Assembly: GCF_041321155.1 (NCBI RefSeq)
Contig: NZ_JBGGWB010000009.1
Coordinates: forward strand, 1 to 64,000
Origin: Sphingomonas sp. IW22
GTDB lineage: Bacteria > Pseudomonadota > Alphaproteobacteria > Sphingomonadales > Sphingomonadaceae
Direction of reading: 5' to 3'
Length of the DNA: 64,000 nt
Within the stretch, counting starts at the first letter, position 1. Each line of letters starts with the position of its first letter. Under the pieces are notes generated by a model. The model made no database searches. It was not told where the DNA came from and was given only the letters and a program-made list of their open reading frames with translations. Shown here piece by piece: positions 44,441-53,845 of the stretch. Made by a program: the position numbers and the translations under genes.

Positions 44441-45544
44441 TCAGAGAATGCGTTCGACCCAATTGTGCGGATCGGGCGCCTGGCCCTTCTGAATGGCGAC
44501 CAGTTGGTCGCGCAAACGGCTGGTCAATTCGCCGGGGCCGCCATTGCCGATGCGGAAGTCGCGGGTGCGGCCGCGCACCCGGCCGATGGGGGTGACGACT
44601 GCGGCGGTGCCGCAGGCGAAGCTTTCGCGCAGACGGCCGCTGTTCGCGTCGGCTTCCCACTGGTCGATGGAATAGGGAGCTTCACGGACGGACAAACCGG
44701 CGTCGCGCGCCAGCGTCAGCACCGAGTCGCGGGTGATGCCGGGCAGGATGGTGCCGGTCAGCGGCGGAGTCTGGATCGAACCGTCATCGAACACGAAAAA
44801 CGTGTTCATGCCGCCCAGTTCCTCGACCTGAGCGCGTTCGACCGCGTCGAGGAACACCACCTGGTCGCAACCCTCGCGGATCGCTTCCGACTGCGCCTGA
44901 AGGCTGGCGGCGTAATTGCCGCCACATTTGGCCGCGCCGGTGCCGCCGGGGGCTGCACGCGTATAGTCGTCGGAGATCCAGACGGTGATCGACGGCGCGC
45001 CGCCCTTGAAATAGGCGCCGACGGGCGATGCGATGACCATGTAGAGATATTCGGCGGACGGCTTTACGCCCAAAAACACCTCGCTCGCAATCATGAACGG
45101 GCGCAGATACAGCGAGCCGCCCTCGATCCCCGGAATCCAGTCCCGATCGGCGGCGACCAATGCGCGAATCGATTCGAGGAACAGCGCGTCAGGCAACTCG
45201 GCCATCGCCATCCGCTGGGCAGAGGCGCGGAAACGGCGGGCATTGGCATCGGCGCGGAACAGCGTGACGCCGCCGTCATCGGTACTATATGCCTTCAGCC
45301 CTTCGAAAATTTCCTGGGCATAGTGCAGCACGGCACAGGCGGGGTCCATTTGCAGCGGCGCGCGCGGCTGGATGGCCAGATCGTGCCAGCCCTTTTCCAC
45401 GTTCCAGCGCGCAATCGCCATGTGATCGGTGAACACGCGCCCAAAGCCCGGATTTTCCAGGATATCTGCGCGCGTCGTTGCATCGACCGGGCTTGCGTGG
45501 CGCTCAAGCGGGAAGGTCGGCGTATCGGCAAGCGTCAGGGTCAT
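44441..45544 (-). CDS. ilvE: Branched-chain amino acid aminotransferase
   Basis: Class IV PLP aminotransferase that interconverts branched-chain amino acids and their keto acids. The 367-residue length and motifs fit the long (type 1, BCAT1-like) bacterial form: VLHYAQEIFEGLKAY, GSLYLRPFMIASE, the KCGGNYAASLQAQ segment bearing the PLP-lysine region, EELGGMNTFFVF and TGTILPGITRDSVL. The start at 45544 has MTLTLADTPTFPLERH as N-terminus. It is divergent from the MarR gene with 84 bases between, so that regulator may act on it. Confidence 0.94.
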   Translation of the reverse strand: MTLTLADTPTFPLERHASPVDATTRADILENPGFGRVFTDHMAIARWNVEKGWHDLAIQPRAPLQMDPACAVLHYAQEIFEGLKAYSTDDGGVTLFRADANARRFRASAQRMAMAELPDALFLESIRALVAADRDWIPGIEGGSLYLRPFMIASEVFLGVKPSAEYLYMVIASPVGAYFKGGAPSITVWISDDYTRAAPGGTGAAKCGGNYAASLQAQSEAIREGCDQVVFLDAVERAQVEELGGMNTFFVFDDGSIQTPPLTGTILPGITRDSVLTLARDAGLSVREAPYSIDQWEADANSGRLRESFACGTAAVVTPIGRVRGRTRDFRIGNGGPGELTSRLRDQLVAIQKGQAPDPHNWVERIL

Positions 45545-45628
45545 CGTGTTGGGTCCATGGCTGAAGGGCGGCGGGCGCGTGGCCCGGCGGCTTGCGGGAC
45601 GCTAGGAGCGCTGGCAGAACAGGTCAAC

Positions 45629-46132
45629 ATGGCTGGCCCAACGACGCCCGAACCCTATCGCCCGGCATCGCCCCTTTTCCTGCGGGAAGCGGAGATAAGG
45701 AAGGGCGTCGAATTGCTCTATTTCGGTTACAGCCATCTGACCCGCGCCATTGATGAGGGGCTGGCACAGCAGGGATTGGGCCGGGCGCATCACCGCGCAC
45801 TTTATTTCATCGCGCGCCAGCCGGGGCTTACCGTCAGCCAGTTGCTGGGGTTGCTGGCGATCACCAAACAGTCGCTGGGTCGCGTGCTGAACGACCTGAC
45901 CGAGCGGGGGTTGGTGGAAATGCGGCCCGGCGACCGGGACCGGCGCCAGCGACTGTTGCGGCTGACGCCGGACGGCGCTTCGCTGGAAGCGAGCCTGTTC
46001 GAAAGCCTGCGCGAGCGCCTGTCCGCTGCTTATCAAAGCGCGGGGCAGGGGGCGGTGGGCGGTTTCTGGGCCGTGCTGGAGGGGCTGATCCCCGATGAGG
46101 AACGCAAGCGGCTGGCGGCGCTGGGTGAATAG
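45629..46132 (+). CDS. MarR-family transcriptional regulator
   Basis: A 167-residue winged-helix regulator. The wHTH is LTVSQLLGLLAITKQSLGRVLNDLTERGLVEMRPGDRDRRQRLLRLT, followed by a helical dimerisation tail. It should bind a short palindrome as a dimer and respond to a small ligand. An in-frame ATG at 45557 would lengthen it by 24 residues; the shorter start was preferred because it matches usual MarR N-termini. Divergent from ilvE and convergent with yihY-like. Confidence 0.87.
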   Translation: MAGPTTPEPYRPASPLFLREAEIRKGVELLYFGYSHLTRAIDEGLAQQGLGRAHHRALYFIARQPGLTVSQLLGLLAITKQSLGRVLNDLTERGLVEMRPGDRDRRQRLLRLTPDGASLEASLFESLRERLSAAYQSAGQGAVGGFWAVLEGLIPDEERKRLAALGE

Positions 46133-46147
46133 GGCGCCGGTCGCGGC

Positions 46148-47161
46148 TCAATAATGGCCGCGCCGAGGTTTTTGCTGGCGCTTGCTGGGAAGGGTGTCAG
46201 CCATGCGCGCGCCGCGCTCCCCCATTGGTTGCGGCGGGCCGGTGGTGGTGTCGATCAGGGTCTGGCGCTCTGCCTCTGCGTTCAGTTCGGCGCCGATCAA
46301 CACGGCATAGCTGGATACGAACAGCCACATCAGCAACACGACGACCGCACCCAGCGCGCCATAGGTCGCGTTGTAATTGGCGAAATTTGCCGCATAAATG
46401 CCGAAACCCACCGTCGCCAACAGCCACAGGACGGTCGCCGCAACCGAACCGATGCTCAGCCAGCGCCAACGTGCTGGCGCGCGATCGGGACCATAACGAT
46501 AGATGAAGGCAAAGGCCGCGCTGGCGATGGCACCCGCGACGATCCAGGTCAGTACCTGCATCGTCGCGACGCCCGCCGGCCCCAGCAGGTCGGTCAGGAA
46601 CCGCAGATAACCCAGCGCCACGGCGGAAAGCAGGCCCGTGATCGCCGCCACGATCGCGCCGATCGTCAGCATCGCCGACAATAGCGTGGTGACGATGAAA
46701 TTGCGGCCTTCCTCCTCCTCGTAAATCACGTTCAGCGCCTGGATGATCGCGCTGGATGCCCGCATCGCGCCATAGATCGACAGGACGAGCGCGATGATCA
46801 GGCCCAGCCCGGCCTTGTCCGACGCGGTCGTGACGATCGAGATCAACTGGTCCGAGATCAGCCGCGCGGCGTCGGCGGGCACCAGTTCGAAAATCGTCTC
46901 CATATGCACGACGACTGCCTGCGGATCGGCGAACAGGCCATAGCTCATGACGATCGCGCCCAGCAGCGGCACAAAGGACAGGAAGGCGTAAAAGGCCACG
47001 CCCGCCGCCATCAGCGACAGGTTGTGATAGCCGGTCATCGTCCAGACCCGGCCCAGAATCGATCGCCACGCCTTCCACGGATGGTGCCATGGCCGGGTCG
47101 ACTCGCCGCCGGGCGGCAGCGCGGCAGGCTGGGTGGTGGGGTTGGTTTCGGTATCGGCCAT
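46148..47161 (-). CDS. YihY/virulence factor BrkB family membrane protein
   Basis: A 337-residue inner-membrane protein with six predicted helices in the BrkB/YihY fold: NLSLMAAGVAFYAFLSFVPLLGA, ASSAIIQALNVIYEEEEGR, and WLFVSSYAVLIGAELNAEAERQ are family signatures. It was once annotated as ribonuclease BN, an assignment now known to be wrong. Function is not settled. The C-terminal 35 residues are basic and probably cytoplasmic. It is convergent with the MarR gene, 15 bases apart. Confidence 0.88.
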   Translation of the reverse strand: MADTETNPTTQPAALPPGGESTRPWHHPWKAWRSILGRVWTMTGYHNLSLMAAGVAFYAFLSFVPLLGAIVMSYGLFADPQAVVVHMETIFELVPADAARLISDQLISIVTTASDKAGLGLIIALVLSIYGAMRASSAIIQALNVIYEEEEGRNFIVTTLLSAMLTIGAIVAAITGLLSAVALGYLRFLTDLLGPAGVATMQVLTWIVAGAIASAAFAFIYRYGPDRAPARWRWLSIGSVAATVLWLLATVGFGIYAANFANYNATYGALGAVVVLLMWLFVSSYAVLIGAELNAEAERQTLIDTTTGPPQPMGERGARMADTLPSKRQQKPRRGHY

Positions 47162-47368
47162 CAGGCCCCCTGTTTGGCGTGCTGCTGAGAAATCGCGGAC
47201 GCCAGTGTAACGGCTTAAGGGCGGTTGGGATGCAAAGACGTGTTGCGGATTGCTTCCGCGCTGATCCTGCCCGAAAATCCGGTCATTGCCGGAGCGAAAC
47301 GCGCGCTTGCGCGTTGCGGTGAATCAGTAAGGGGTGCGTAAACCCCGCACAGGGAGCAGCGGGGACGC

Positions 47369-49591
47369 GTGGGGACCAGGGGATTCAGGACATTAAGGGC
47401 GAGTCTTGTCGCGGGCGTTTCGTTGGCGGCGTGCCCGGTCATGGCCCAGATAACGCCCGACCCGACGCAATCGGGCCAGTCGGCACCCGCGCCAGAGCCG
47501 GAACAGGCGCCGCCCACAGGCGCGGGCGAGCCGATCATCGCCGAGGAACAGTTCGAGGCTGAACTACCCAGCCTGTCCAGCGATCCGAACGCGCCGCTGG
47601 AGCCGATGGAATCGTTCGAGGCGCCCGCCACCGTCGCGCCCACACCGGAACAGCCCCCTGCGCCCGTCGCCGCGCCGCAAACCAACGACCCGAACGTCAT
47701 TCCCGCCCAGCCGCTGCCGGGGGAGGCGGTTCTGGCCGAGCCGCTGCCGCCGCTGGCGGGGTTTGACGTGAACCCGCCGGCGGAAGTCGCGGGCGGTCCA
47801 GACCCTCGCACGGTCGAGATTCGGTACACCACCGTGGTCGAAGGGCTGGACGAACTGGAACTGGCCGATCAGTTCGAAAGCCTGTCCGCGCTGGAGGAAG
47901 GCGATGGAGAGGCTGCCAACGCGACCATGGTCGCGGCGCGTGCGCGGGAAGATGAGCAGTTGGCCGTGCGGCTGATGCGTTCACTCGGCTATTATGACGC
48001 CACCGCCGTGTCGACCGTTGAGCAGAACCCCTCCAATTCGGGCAATCTGAAGGTCACGCTGACCGCCACGCCGGGTGAACGATACAAGCTCGGCTCTGTC
48101 GATATCCGCACCAATCATACAATTCCCGCCAATCTGGTCCGCGACGAATTGCCGCTGAAGGTGGGTGATCCGATCGAGGCGAACCGGGTTCAGGGCGCGG
48201 AGGCCAATGTCGCGCTGAAACTGCCGCAACAGGGCTATCCGTTTGTGGAGGTCGGACAGCGCGACATCCTGTTGGACGAACGCGATTTTACCGGCGCCTA
48301 TACGCTGCCAGTGGATACAGGGCCGCGTTCGTCGTTCGGGACCATCTCGACCGAAGGGGAACAGGCGTTCGACCTCGATCACCTACAGGTCTTTCCCCGT
48401 TTCAAACCCGGCCAGCTTTATGACGCTCGGCTGGTCGACGACATGCGAGAGGCGCTGATCGCCACCGGCCTGTTCTCGACCGTTTCGGTTGAGCCGCAGC
48501 GGACCGGCGTGCCGGGGCCCGACACGACCGAACAGGTCAATCTGCTCGTCCGCCAGAATGCGGGGCCCGCGCGCACACTAGCGGCGGAGGCGGGCTATGG
48601 CACGGGCCAGGGTCTTCGTGTGGAGGGCACCTGGACCCATCGCAACCTGTTCCCGCCCGAAGGTGCGCTGATCACCAATGTGATCGCAGGCACGCAGGAA
48701 CAGGGGGCGGGCGTGACGTTCCGCCGGTCGAACGCCGGGCGGCGCGACCGCACCTTCCAGGCGGCGGCATCGGCAAACCGTTCCAATTACGACGCGTTCG
48801 AGGCGTTTACGGGAACGCTCTCTGCCCGGTGGAGCTATGACTCGACGCCGATCTGGCAAAAGCGCTGGACCTATTATTACGGTGCGGAGCTGATCGGCAC
48901 CAACGAAGACGTCTATGATTTCGACCTGAACGATCGGGTCCGCCGCACTTATGGCATTGCCGCGCTGCCGCTGTTCCTTGGCTATGACAGTTCGGACGAT
49001 CTGTTGAACCCGACGCGCGGGTTCCGGGTAAAGCTGAACCTCAGCCCCGAAGCGTCGGTGCAGGGCAGCGCGCGGCCCTATGTCCGCTCGATGTTGGAAG
49101 TGACCGGCTATTACCCGATCAGCGACAGTCTGGTGATCGCGGGCCGCGCGCGGGCGGGGTGGATCGCGGGCATTTCGCGCGACGATCTGGCGCCGTCGCG
49201 CCGCTATTATGCGGGCGGCGGCGGATCAGTGCGCGGCTTCGGCTTTCAGGAGCTTGGCCCCCGCACCGTTGAGCCGAACCCCGATTTCGATCCAGAGGAT
49301 GAGGACAGCGAACCCACGGTGTTCCGCCCCGTAGGCGGGCGCAGCATCAACGAATTTGCGCTGGAGGCCCGATATCGCTTCGGCAATTTCGGGATCGTGC
49401 CGTTCATCGATGCGGGTCAGGTCTATGATTCGACATTGCCCAAGGGCAGCGACCTTCGGTTCGGTGCGGGTATAGGCGGTCGTTTCTATACCAATTTCGG
49501 TCCGATGCGCGTCGATGTGGCAACGCCCATCAACCGGCGCGAGGGCGAATCGTTGATCGCGCTCTATATCTCGATCGGGCAGGCATTCTGA
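47369..49591 (+). CDS. tamA: Autotransporter assembly factor TamA (BamA/Omp85 superfamily)
   Basis: Outer-membrane Omp85 protein that with TamB moves lipids and assembles some outer-membrane proteins. The 740 residues comprise a signal peptide (LVAGVSLAACPVMAQ), an unusual proline/glutamate-rich low-complexity stretch (about 33-140), three POTRA-like repeats (about 150-400, e.g. GERYKLGSVDIRTNH) and a 16-strand barrel with the lid-lock signature YYAGGGGSVRGFGFQELGP and terminal strand SLIALYISIGQAF. GTG start with AGGGAG upstream. It overlaps tamB by one base (TGATG), so both subunits are produced in a coupled way. Confidence 0.93.
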   Translation: MGTRGFRTLRASLVAGVSLAACPVMAQITPDPTQSGQSAPAPEPEQAPPTGAGEPIIAEEQFEAELPSLSSDPNAPLEPMESFEAPATVAPTPEQPPAPVAAPQTNDPNVIPAQPLPGEAVLAEPLPPLAGFDVNPPAEVAGGPDPRTVEIRYTTVVEGLDELELADQFESLSALEEGDGEAANATMVAARAREDEQLAVRLMRSLGYYDATAVSTVEQNPSNSGNLKVTLTATPGERYKLGSVDIRTNHTIPANLVRDELPLKVGDPIEANRVQGAEANVALKLPQQGYPFVEVGQRDILLDERDFTGAYTLPVDTGPRSSFGTISTEGEQAFDLDHLQVFPRFKPGQLYDARLVDDMREALIATGLFSTVSVEPQRTGVPGPDTTEQVNLLVRQNAGPARTLAAEAGYGTGQGLRVEGTWTHRNLFPPEGALITNVIAGTQEQGAGVTFRRSNAGRRDRTFQAAASANRSNYDAFEAFTGTLSARWSYDSTPIWQKRWTYYYGAELIGTNEDVYDFDLNDRVRRTYGIAALPLFLGYDSSDDLLNPTRGFRVKLNLSPEASVQGSARPYVRSMLEVTGYYPISDSLVIAGRARAGWIAGISRDDLAPSRRYYAGGGGSVRGFGFQELGPRTVEPNPDFDPEDEDSEPTVFRPVGGRSINEFALEARYRFGNFGIVPFIDAGQVYDSTLPKGSDLRFGAGIGGRFYTNFGPMRVDVATPINRREGESLIALYISIGQAF

Positions 49592-52500
49592 TGGTCGAGA
49601 ACACGCTTCCGCCCGAATCCGCGCCGGAACACGTCACGGTGGTCAAACCGCCGCTGTGGCAGCGCATCCTGAAATGGATCGGGATCGTGCTGGTCGGGCT
49701 GGCGCTGTTGCTGGGCCTGATCGTGTTGGGGCTGAATACCTCGCCGGGGCGCCGTTTTCTGGCCGACCGAATTGGCGGTTTCACCACGGCGTCGGGGCTG
49801 AACGTCAAGGTCGGGCGGATCGACGGGTCGATCTATGGCGCGATGGTGCTGCGCGATGTGCGGGTCAGCGATCCGCGCGGCGTGTTCGCCATGTCGCCGC
49901 AGGTGGCGGTCGATTGGCGCCCCTTTGCCTTTGCGCGCAGCCATGTCGATGTGCGCTCACTGACCAGTCCGTTGATCCGGGTCGCACGGCTGCCCGAATT
50001 GAAGGAAGTGCCAAGCGACCCCAACGCGCCGCTGTTGCCCGACACCGACATCGACGTGAACCGGATGGCGATCGACCGGATCGATCTGGCTCCGCCGGTT
50101 GCAGGTCGCCGCTATCTGGCGCGGATCGAGGGGGAGGTGCATATCGCCGACCGCCGCGCACAGCTGACCGCGAATGGCGCCACCTTGTCGGGGCCGGGCG
50201 TCGCGGGCGGTGACCGCATGACGCTGGCGCTCGACGCCGTGCCCGATGCGAACCGGCTGGACATCGACCTCAAGCTCAATGCGCCCGCCAGCGGCATGAT
50301 CGGGTCGATGGCGGGGCTGAAGGCGCCGCTGTCGTTGACCATCGACGGCGATGGCAGCTGGCAGCGCTGGCAAGGTCGGCTGACCGGGACGCTGGGCAAT
50401 GCACAGCTTGCCAATCTGGGCGTTCAGGCGCGCGACGGCTTCTTTCAGGTACGCGGCAGCGCGCAGCCGGGCCTGTATCTGGAAGGGCCGGTCGAGCGGC
50501 TGACCGCACCCGCGCTTCAGATCGCGCTCGATGCTCGGCTGCTGGAACAGCGGCGGCTCGACACGCAACTTCGCCTGCGCTCCAGCGCGATGGCGGTTGC
50601 GACGCAGGGGCTGCTGGATCTGGGCCAGAGCCGCTTCGGCAATTTCCGGGTCGAGGGGCAATTGCTGACCCCCGGCGCCATTGCCGAGAATCTGAACGGC
50701 AATGCCGTGCGCGCTGAGATTGCGCTGAACGGCGCCTTTGCAACGCCGACCGTGGATTACAAGCTGCAGGCTGCCGCAATCGGCTTTGGCGAAACCCGCG
50801 TCGAGCGGCTGTTTGCCGAAGGGCAGGCAACCGTCGATGCCGACCGCATCCTGATCCCCGTCAACGCGCGCGCGGCACGCATCGCCGGGTTGAATGCGGC
50901 GGTCGGCGGGCTGGTCACCAATGTCGCGATCAACGGCGATGTCGCGATCAACGGCGATCAGATCCTGTCCGATAATATGCGCATCCGTTCTGACCGGATC
51001 GACGCGACCGCGGTGCTGGTCGCCGATATGGGCACCGGTCGCTACACCGGCGCGCTCAAGGGTAGGGTGAACGATTATGACGTCGCCTCCATCGGCATCA
51101 TCGACCTGCAGACGACGGCGGACCTCTATACCGCGCCGGGCGGCGGTTATGGCATTCGCGGTCGCGTGGTCACTCAGACCAAACGGCTGTTCAACGACGG
51201 CATCCGCAACTTTCTGGGCGGCAATGCGACTGCGGCGGTCGATGTAGCGCTGACACCGGAAGGACTGGTGCGGTTCGACAATCTACGCATGAACGCGCCG
51301 CAATTCCGCATCACGCGCGGACGTGGGACTTATGACTTTGCCGGGCCGCTGGCGGTGGAGGCGGATGCCTATTCCACCCAATATGGCCCCTTGTCGGCCC
51401 GTGTTTCGGGCAGCGTTGCCCAGCCGGTAATACTGGTACGCGCGCCGCGTCCGGGCGTCGGCATTGGACTCGCCGATCTAGAAGCGCGCGTGCGTGGGCA
51501 GGGCGAGGGTTATGCCATCGTCGCCACCGGCGGCACCAATTACGGGCCGTTCAACGCCAATGTCCTGTTGCGGACCAGCCCCCGGCTGACCGCCGACATT
51601 CGCGACACGGTGTTCGCGGGCGTGACGTTCAATGGTCGGGTCGCTGCGACCGATGCAGGGCCGTTTACCGGTGCGCTGGACTTTGCCGGGTCGGGCGTGG
51701 TCGGTCGCGCGGAACTGGGCGCACAGGGCCGCTATCAGACCGCGAATGTCGACGCGCGCGCCAATAATGCGACGATCCCCGGCGACATGGGCATTACCAT
51801 TGGCCGCGCCATCGCCAATGCGCGCGTGGTGCTGTATGATGATGCGCCTGCCGTCCGGTTCGACGCTCAGGTCGCGAATTTCCGTCAGGGCGATTACGTG
51901 ATCACCCGCGCCCGCGCGCGCGGCGATTATCGCGGCGGCAATGGCTATGTGCAGGCCGTGGCAAACGGCACGACGGGCGTTCCATTCGAAATCGCCGCGA
52001 ATGCCCGGCTCAGCCCCGCATTGTGGGTGGTGGCGCTCAAGGGGCAGGCGAGCGGGGTCGACTTCCGAACGGCACAGCCCGCACGGATCGATGTCGGCGG
52101 TGAGGGTTACCGACTGCTCCCCACGCGTATCGATTTCGATCGTGGCGCGCTTCGTCTGGCGGGGCGGTATAGCGATGGCTATTCGGTGCAGGGGCGGCTG
52201 GACCAGTTGGACCTGCGGCTGGCCAATTCGCTTGTTCCGGGCATCGGGCTGGGCGGAACGGCGACGGGCAGTTTTGCCGTCAATCAGGCGGCAGGCGCGG
52301 ATTATCCGACCGGCAATGCGCGCATTCAGGTCAATAATTTCACCCGCTCAAGCCTCGCGACCGTTTCGACGCCAGTGGACATTCAGTCGATCCTCAACCT
52401 GACCGGGGGGCGCGCCGATGTGCGGGCGATCGTGCAGCGGCGCGGCGCCACCATCGGCCGCGTCGTCGCCCAGACCGGGACCAGCGCGTCAGCGCCCCTG

Positions 52501-53790
52501 ACAGGCGGTATCCGTTATAACGGGCTATCGGAAGTCCTGTGGTCGCTGGGCGGGGTCGCCGATCAGCAGCTGTCCGGCCCCATCGGCCTGGCGGCGGATT
52601 TCGGCGGCACGCTGGGGGCGCCACGAGTGAACGGATTGGTTCGCGCCAACAACCTGGTCTACGAAAACGAGACTTACGGCACGCGCCTGTCCGACATGCG
52701 GATGACGGGCCGCTTCACCAATGACCGCTTCGTTCTTGAAGAGCTGCGCGCCACTGCCGGCGAAGGGAGCGTGACGGCGCAGGGCTATGTCGGGCTGGCG
52801 GCGAACAGCGGATTTCCCATCGATATCCGTGCGACGTTGCAGGACGCCCGCCTTGCGCGCAGCGACATGATCGGCGCGACGGCCACGGGTGAGGTGCGCG
52901 TCACCAACGGCGCCAATGGCGGCCTGATCGAAGGGAATATCCGTATTCCCGAAGCACGCTATCAGGTCATCCGTCAGGGCGGCGCCGAAGTGGCCGAGCT
53001 GTCGGGCGTGCGCCGTCGCGGCGCCCCGCTGGAGGCCGCGAACGCCACGCCCGGCACCCCGCCGCCCTCGCCCGGCCTGTTCCGTCTGAACATCCGGGTC
53101 AGTGCCGACAACCGCCTGTATGTGTCGGGCATGGGGCTGGAAAGCGAATGGCAGGCCGATCTGCGGATCACCGGCACATCGTCCAACCCGCGCATTTCGG
53201 GCGAGATCGAGGCGATCCGCGGCACGTACAGCTTTGCGGGCAAACGGTTCGAACTGGATCGGGGCCTGATCACCTATGAAGGCAATGAGCTAACCAACCC
53301 TAACATCGCGATCGCGGCATCGACCACGACCGAGGGGGTGACCGCGACCATCAACGTCACCGGCACGGCACAGCGCCCGCGCCTGTCCTTCACCTCGACA
53401 CCGGCGCTGGCGCAGGACGAGGTTCTGGCGCGCATCCTGTTCGGTCGGTCGGTCACCAACCTGTCGGCGATCCAGGCGATCCAGCTCGCGTCTGCGCTCA
53501 ATTCGCTGCGCGGGTCGGGCGGCGGACTGAACCCGCTGGGTGAGCTTCGCCAGGCGGGCGGCATCGACCGGCTGCGCATCCTGGGCGCGGACGAGGCGTC
53601 GGGGCGCGGCACCGCGCTGGCGGCGGGCCAGTATCTGACCGACGACATCTATGTCGAAATCATCACTGATGCACGCGGCTTTACCGCCACACAGCTGGAA
53701 ATCGCGCTGACCCGCGCGCTGTCGCTGCTGTCGCAAACGGGCAGCTTTGGCGGGTCGAGCGTCAATCTGCGCTATTCGCGCGACTATTAA
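49591..53790 (+). CDS. tamB: Translocation and assembly module TamB (DUF490)
   Basis: A 1399-residue AsmA-like bridge protein anchored in the inner membrane by one N-terminal helix (about 25-48) and spanning the periplasm as a long beta-taco groove of repeated strands. The conserved C-terminal DUF490 domain runs from about 1050 to the end, with VSGMGLESEWQADLRITGTSSNPRI-like core text in the middle, LDRGLITYEG, and the extreme end VNLRYSRDY. It carries phospholipids or guides substrates toward TamA. The directly preceding tamA confirms the module. A hairpin that hides the next gene's ribosome-binding site follows. Confidence 0.95.
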   Translation: MVENTLPPESAPEHVTVVKPPLWQRILKWIGIVLVGLALLLGLIVLGLNTSPGRRFLADRIGGFTTASGLNVKVGRIDGSIYGAMVLRDVRVSDPRGVFAMSPQVAVDWRPFAFARSHVDVRSLTSPLIRVARLPELKEVPSDPNAPLLPDTDIDVNRMAIDRIDLAPPVAGRRYLARIEGEVHIADRRAQLTANGATLSGPGVAGGDRMTLALDAVPDANRLDIDLKLNAPASGMIGSMAGLKAPLSLTIDGDGSWQRWQGRLTGTLGNAQLANLGVQARDGFFQVRGSAQPGLYLEGPVERLTAPALQIALDARLLEQRRLDTQLRLRSSAMAVATQGLLDLGQSRFGNFRVEGQLLTPGAIAENLNGNAVRAEIALNGAFATPTVDYKLQAAAIGFGETRVERLFAEGQATVDADRILIPVNARAARIAGLNAAVGGLVTNVAINGDVAINGDQILSDNMRIRSDRIDATAVLVADMGTGRYTGALKGRVNDYDVASIGIIDLQTTADLYTAPGGGYGIRGRVVTQTKRLFNDGIRNFLGGNATAAVDVALTPEGLVRFDNLRMNAPQFRITRGRGTYDFAGPLAVEADAYSTQYGPLSARVSGSVAQPVILVRAPRPGVGIGLADLEARVRGQGEGYAIVATGGTNYGPFNANVLLRTSPRLTADIRDTVFAGVTFNGRVAATDAGPFTGALDFAGSGVVGRAELGAQGRYQTANVDARANNATIPGDMGITIGRAIANARVVLYDDAPAVRFDAQVANFRQGDYVITRARARGDYRGGNGYVQAVANGTTGVPFEIAANARLSPALWVVALKGQASGVDFRTAQPARIDVGGEGYRLLPTRIDFDRGALRLAGRYSDGYSVQGRLDQLDLRLANSLVPGIGLGGTATGSFAVNQAAGADYPTGNARIQVNNFTRSSLATVSTPVDIQSILNLTGGRADVRAIVQRRGATIGRVVAQTGTSASAPLTGGIRYNGLSEVLWSLGGVADQQLSGPIGLAADFGGTLGAPRVNGLVRANNLVYENETYGTRLSDMRMTGRFTNDRFVLEELRATAGEGSVTAQGYVGLAANSGFPIDIRATLQDARLARSDMIGATATGEVRVTNGANGGLIEGNIRIPEARYQVIRQGGAEVAELSGVRRRGAPLEAANATPGTPPPSPGLFRLNIRVSADNRLYVSGMGLESEWQADLRITGTSSNPRISGEIEAIRGTYSFAGKRFELDRGLITYEGNELTNPNIAIAASTTTEGVTATINVTGTAQRPRLSFTSTPALAQDEVLARILFGRSVTNLSAIQAIQLASALNSLRGSGGGLNPLGELRQAGGIDRLRILGADEASGRGTALAAGQYLTDDIYVEIITDARGFTATQLEIALTRALSLLSQTGSFGGSSVNLRYSRDY

Positions 53791-53807
53791 GGATGTGGCT
53801 TTCGTGC

Positions 53808-53840
53808 CCTCCCGCGACGGCCTAAGCTGATCGCGGGAGG
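53808..53840 (+). promoter_or_regulatory. Hairpin sequestering the monooxygenase ribosome-binding site
   Basis: A perfect 10-bp inverted repeat, CCTCCCGCGA and TCGCGGGAGG, with a 13-base loop, starts 17 bases after tamB. Its right arm ends in GGGAGG, five bases from the ATG of the next gene. It may end tamB transcription, mask the ribosome-binding site, or both. Confidence 0.6.
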
Positions 53841-53845
53841 TTTGC

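Noticed and set aside
44465..45556. N-terminal extension of the MarR gene across ilvE
   Set aside because: The open frame continues upstream only because it lies antisense to ilvE; the MarR domain needs only the part after 45557.
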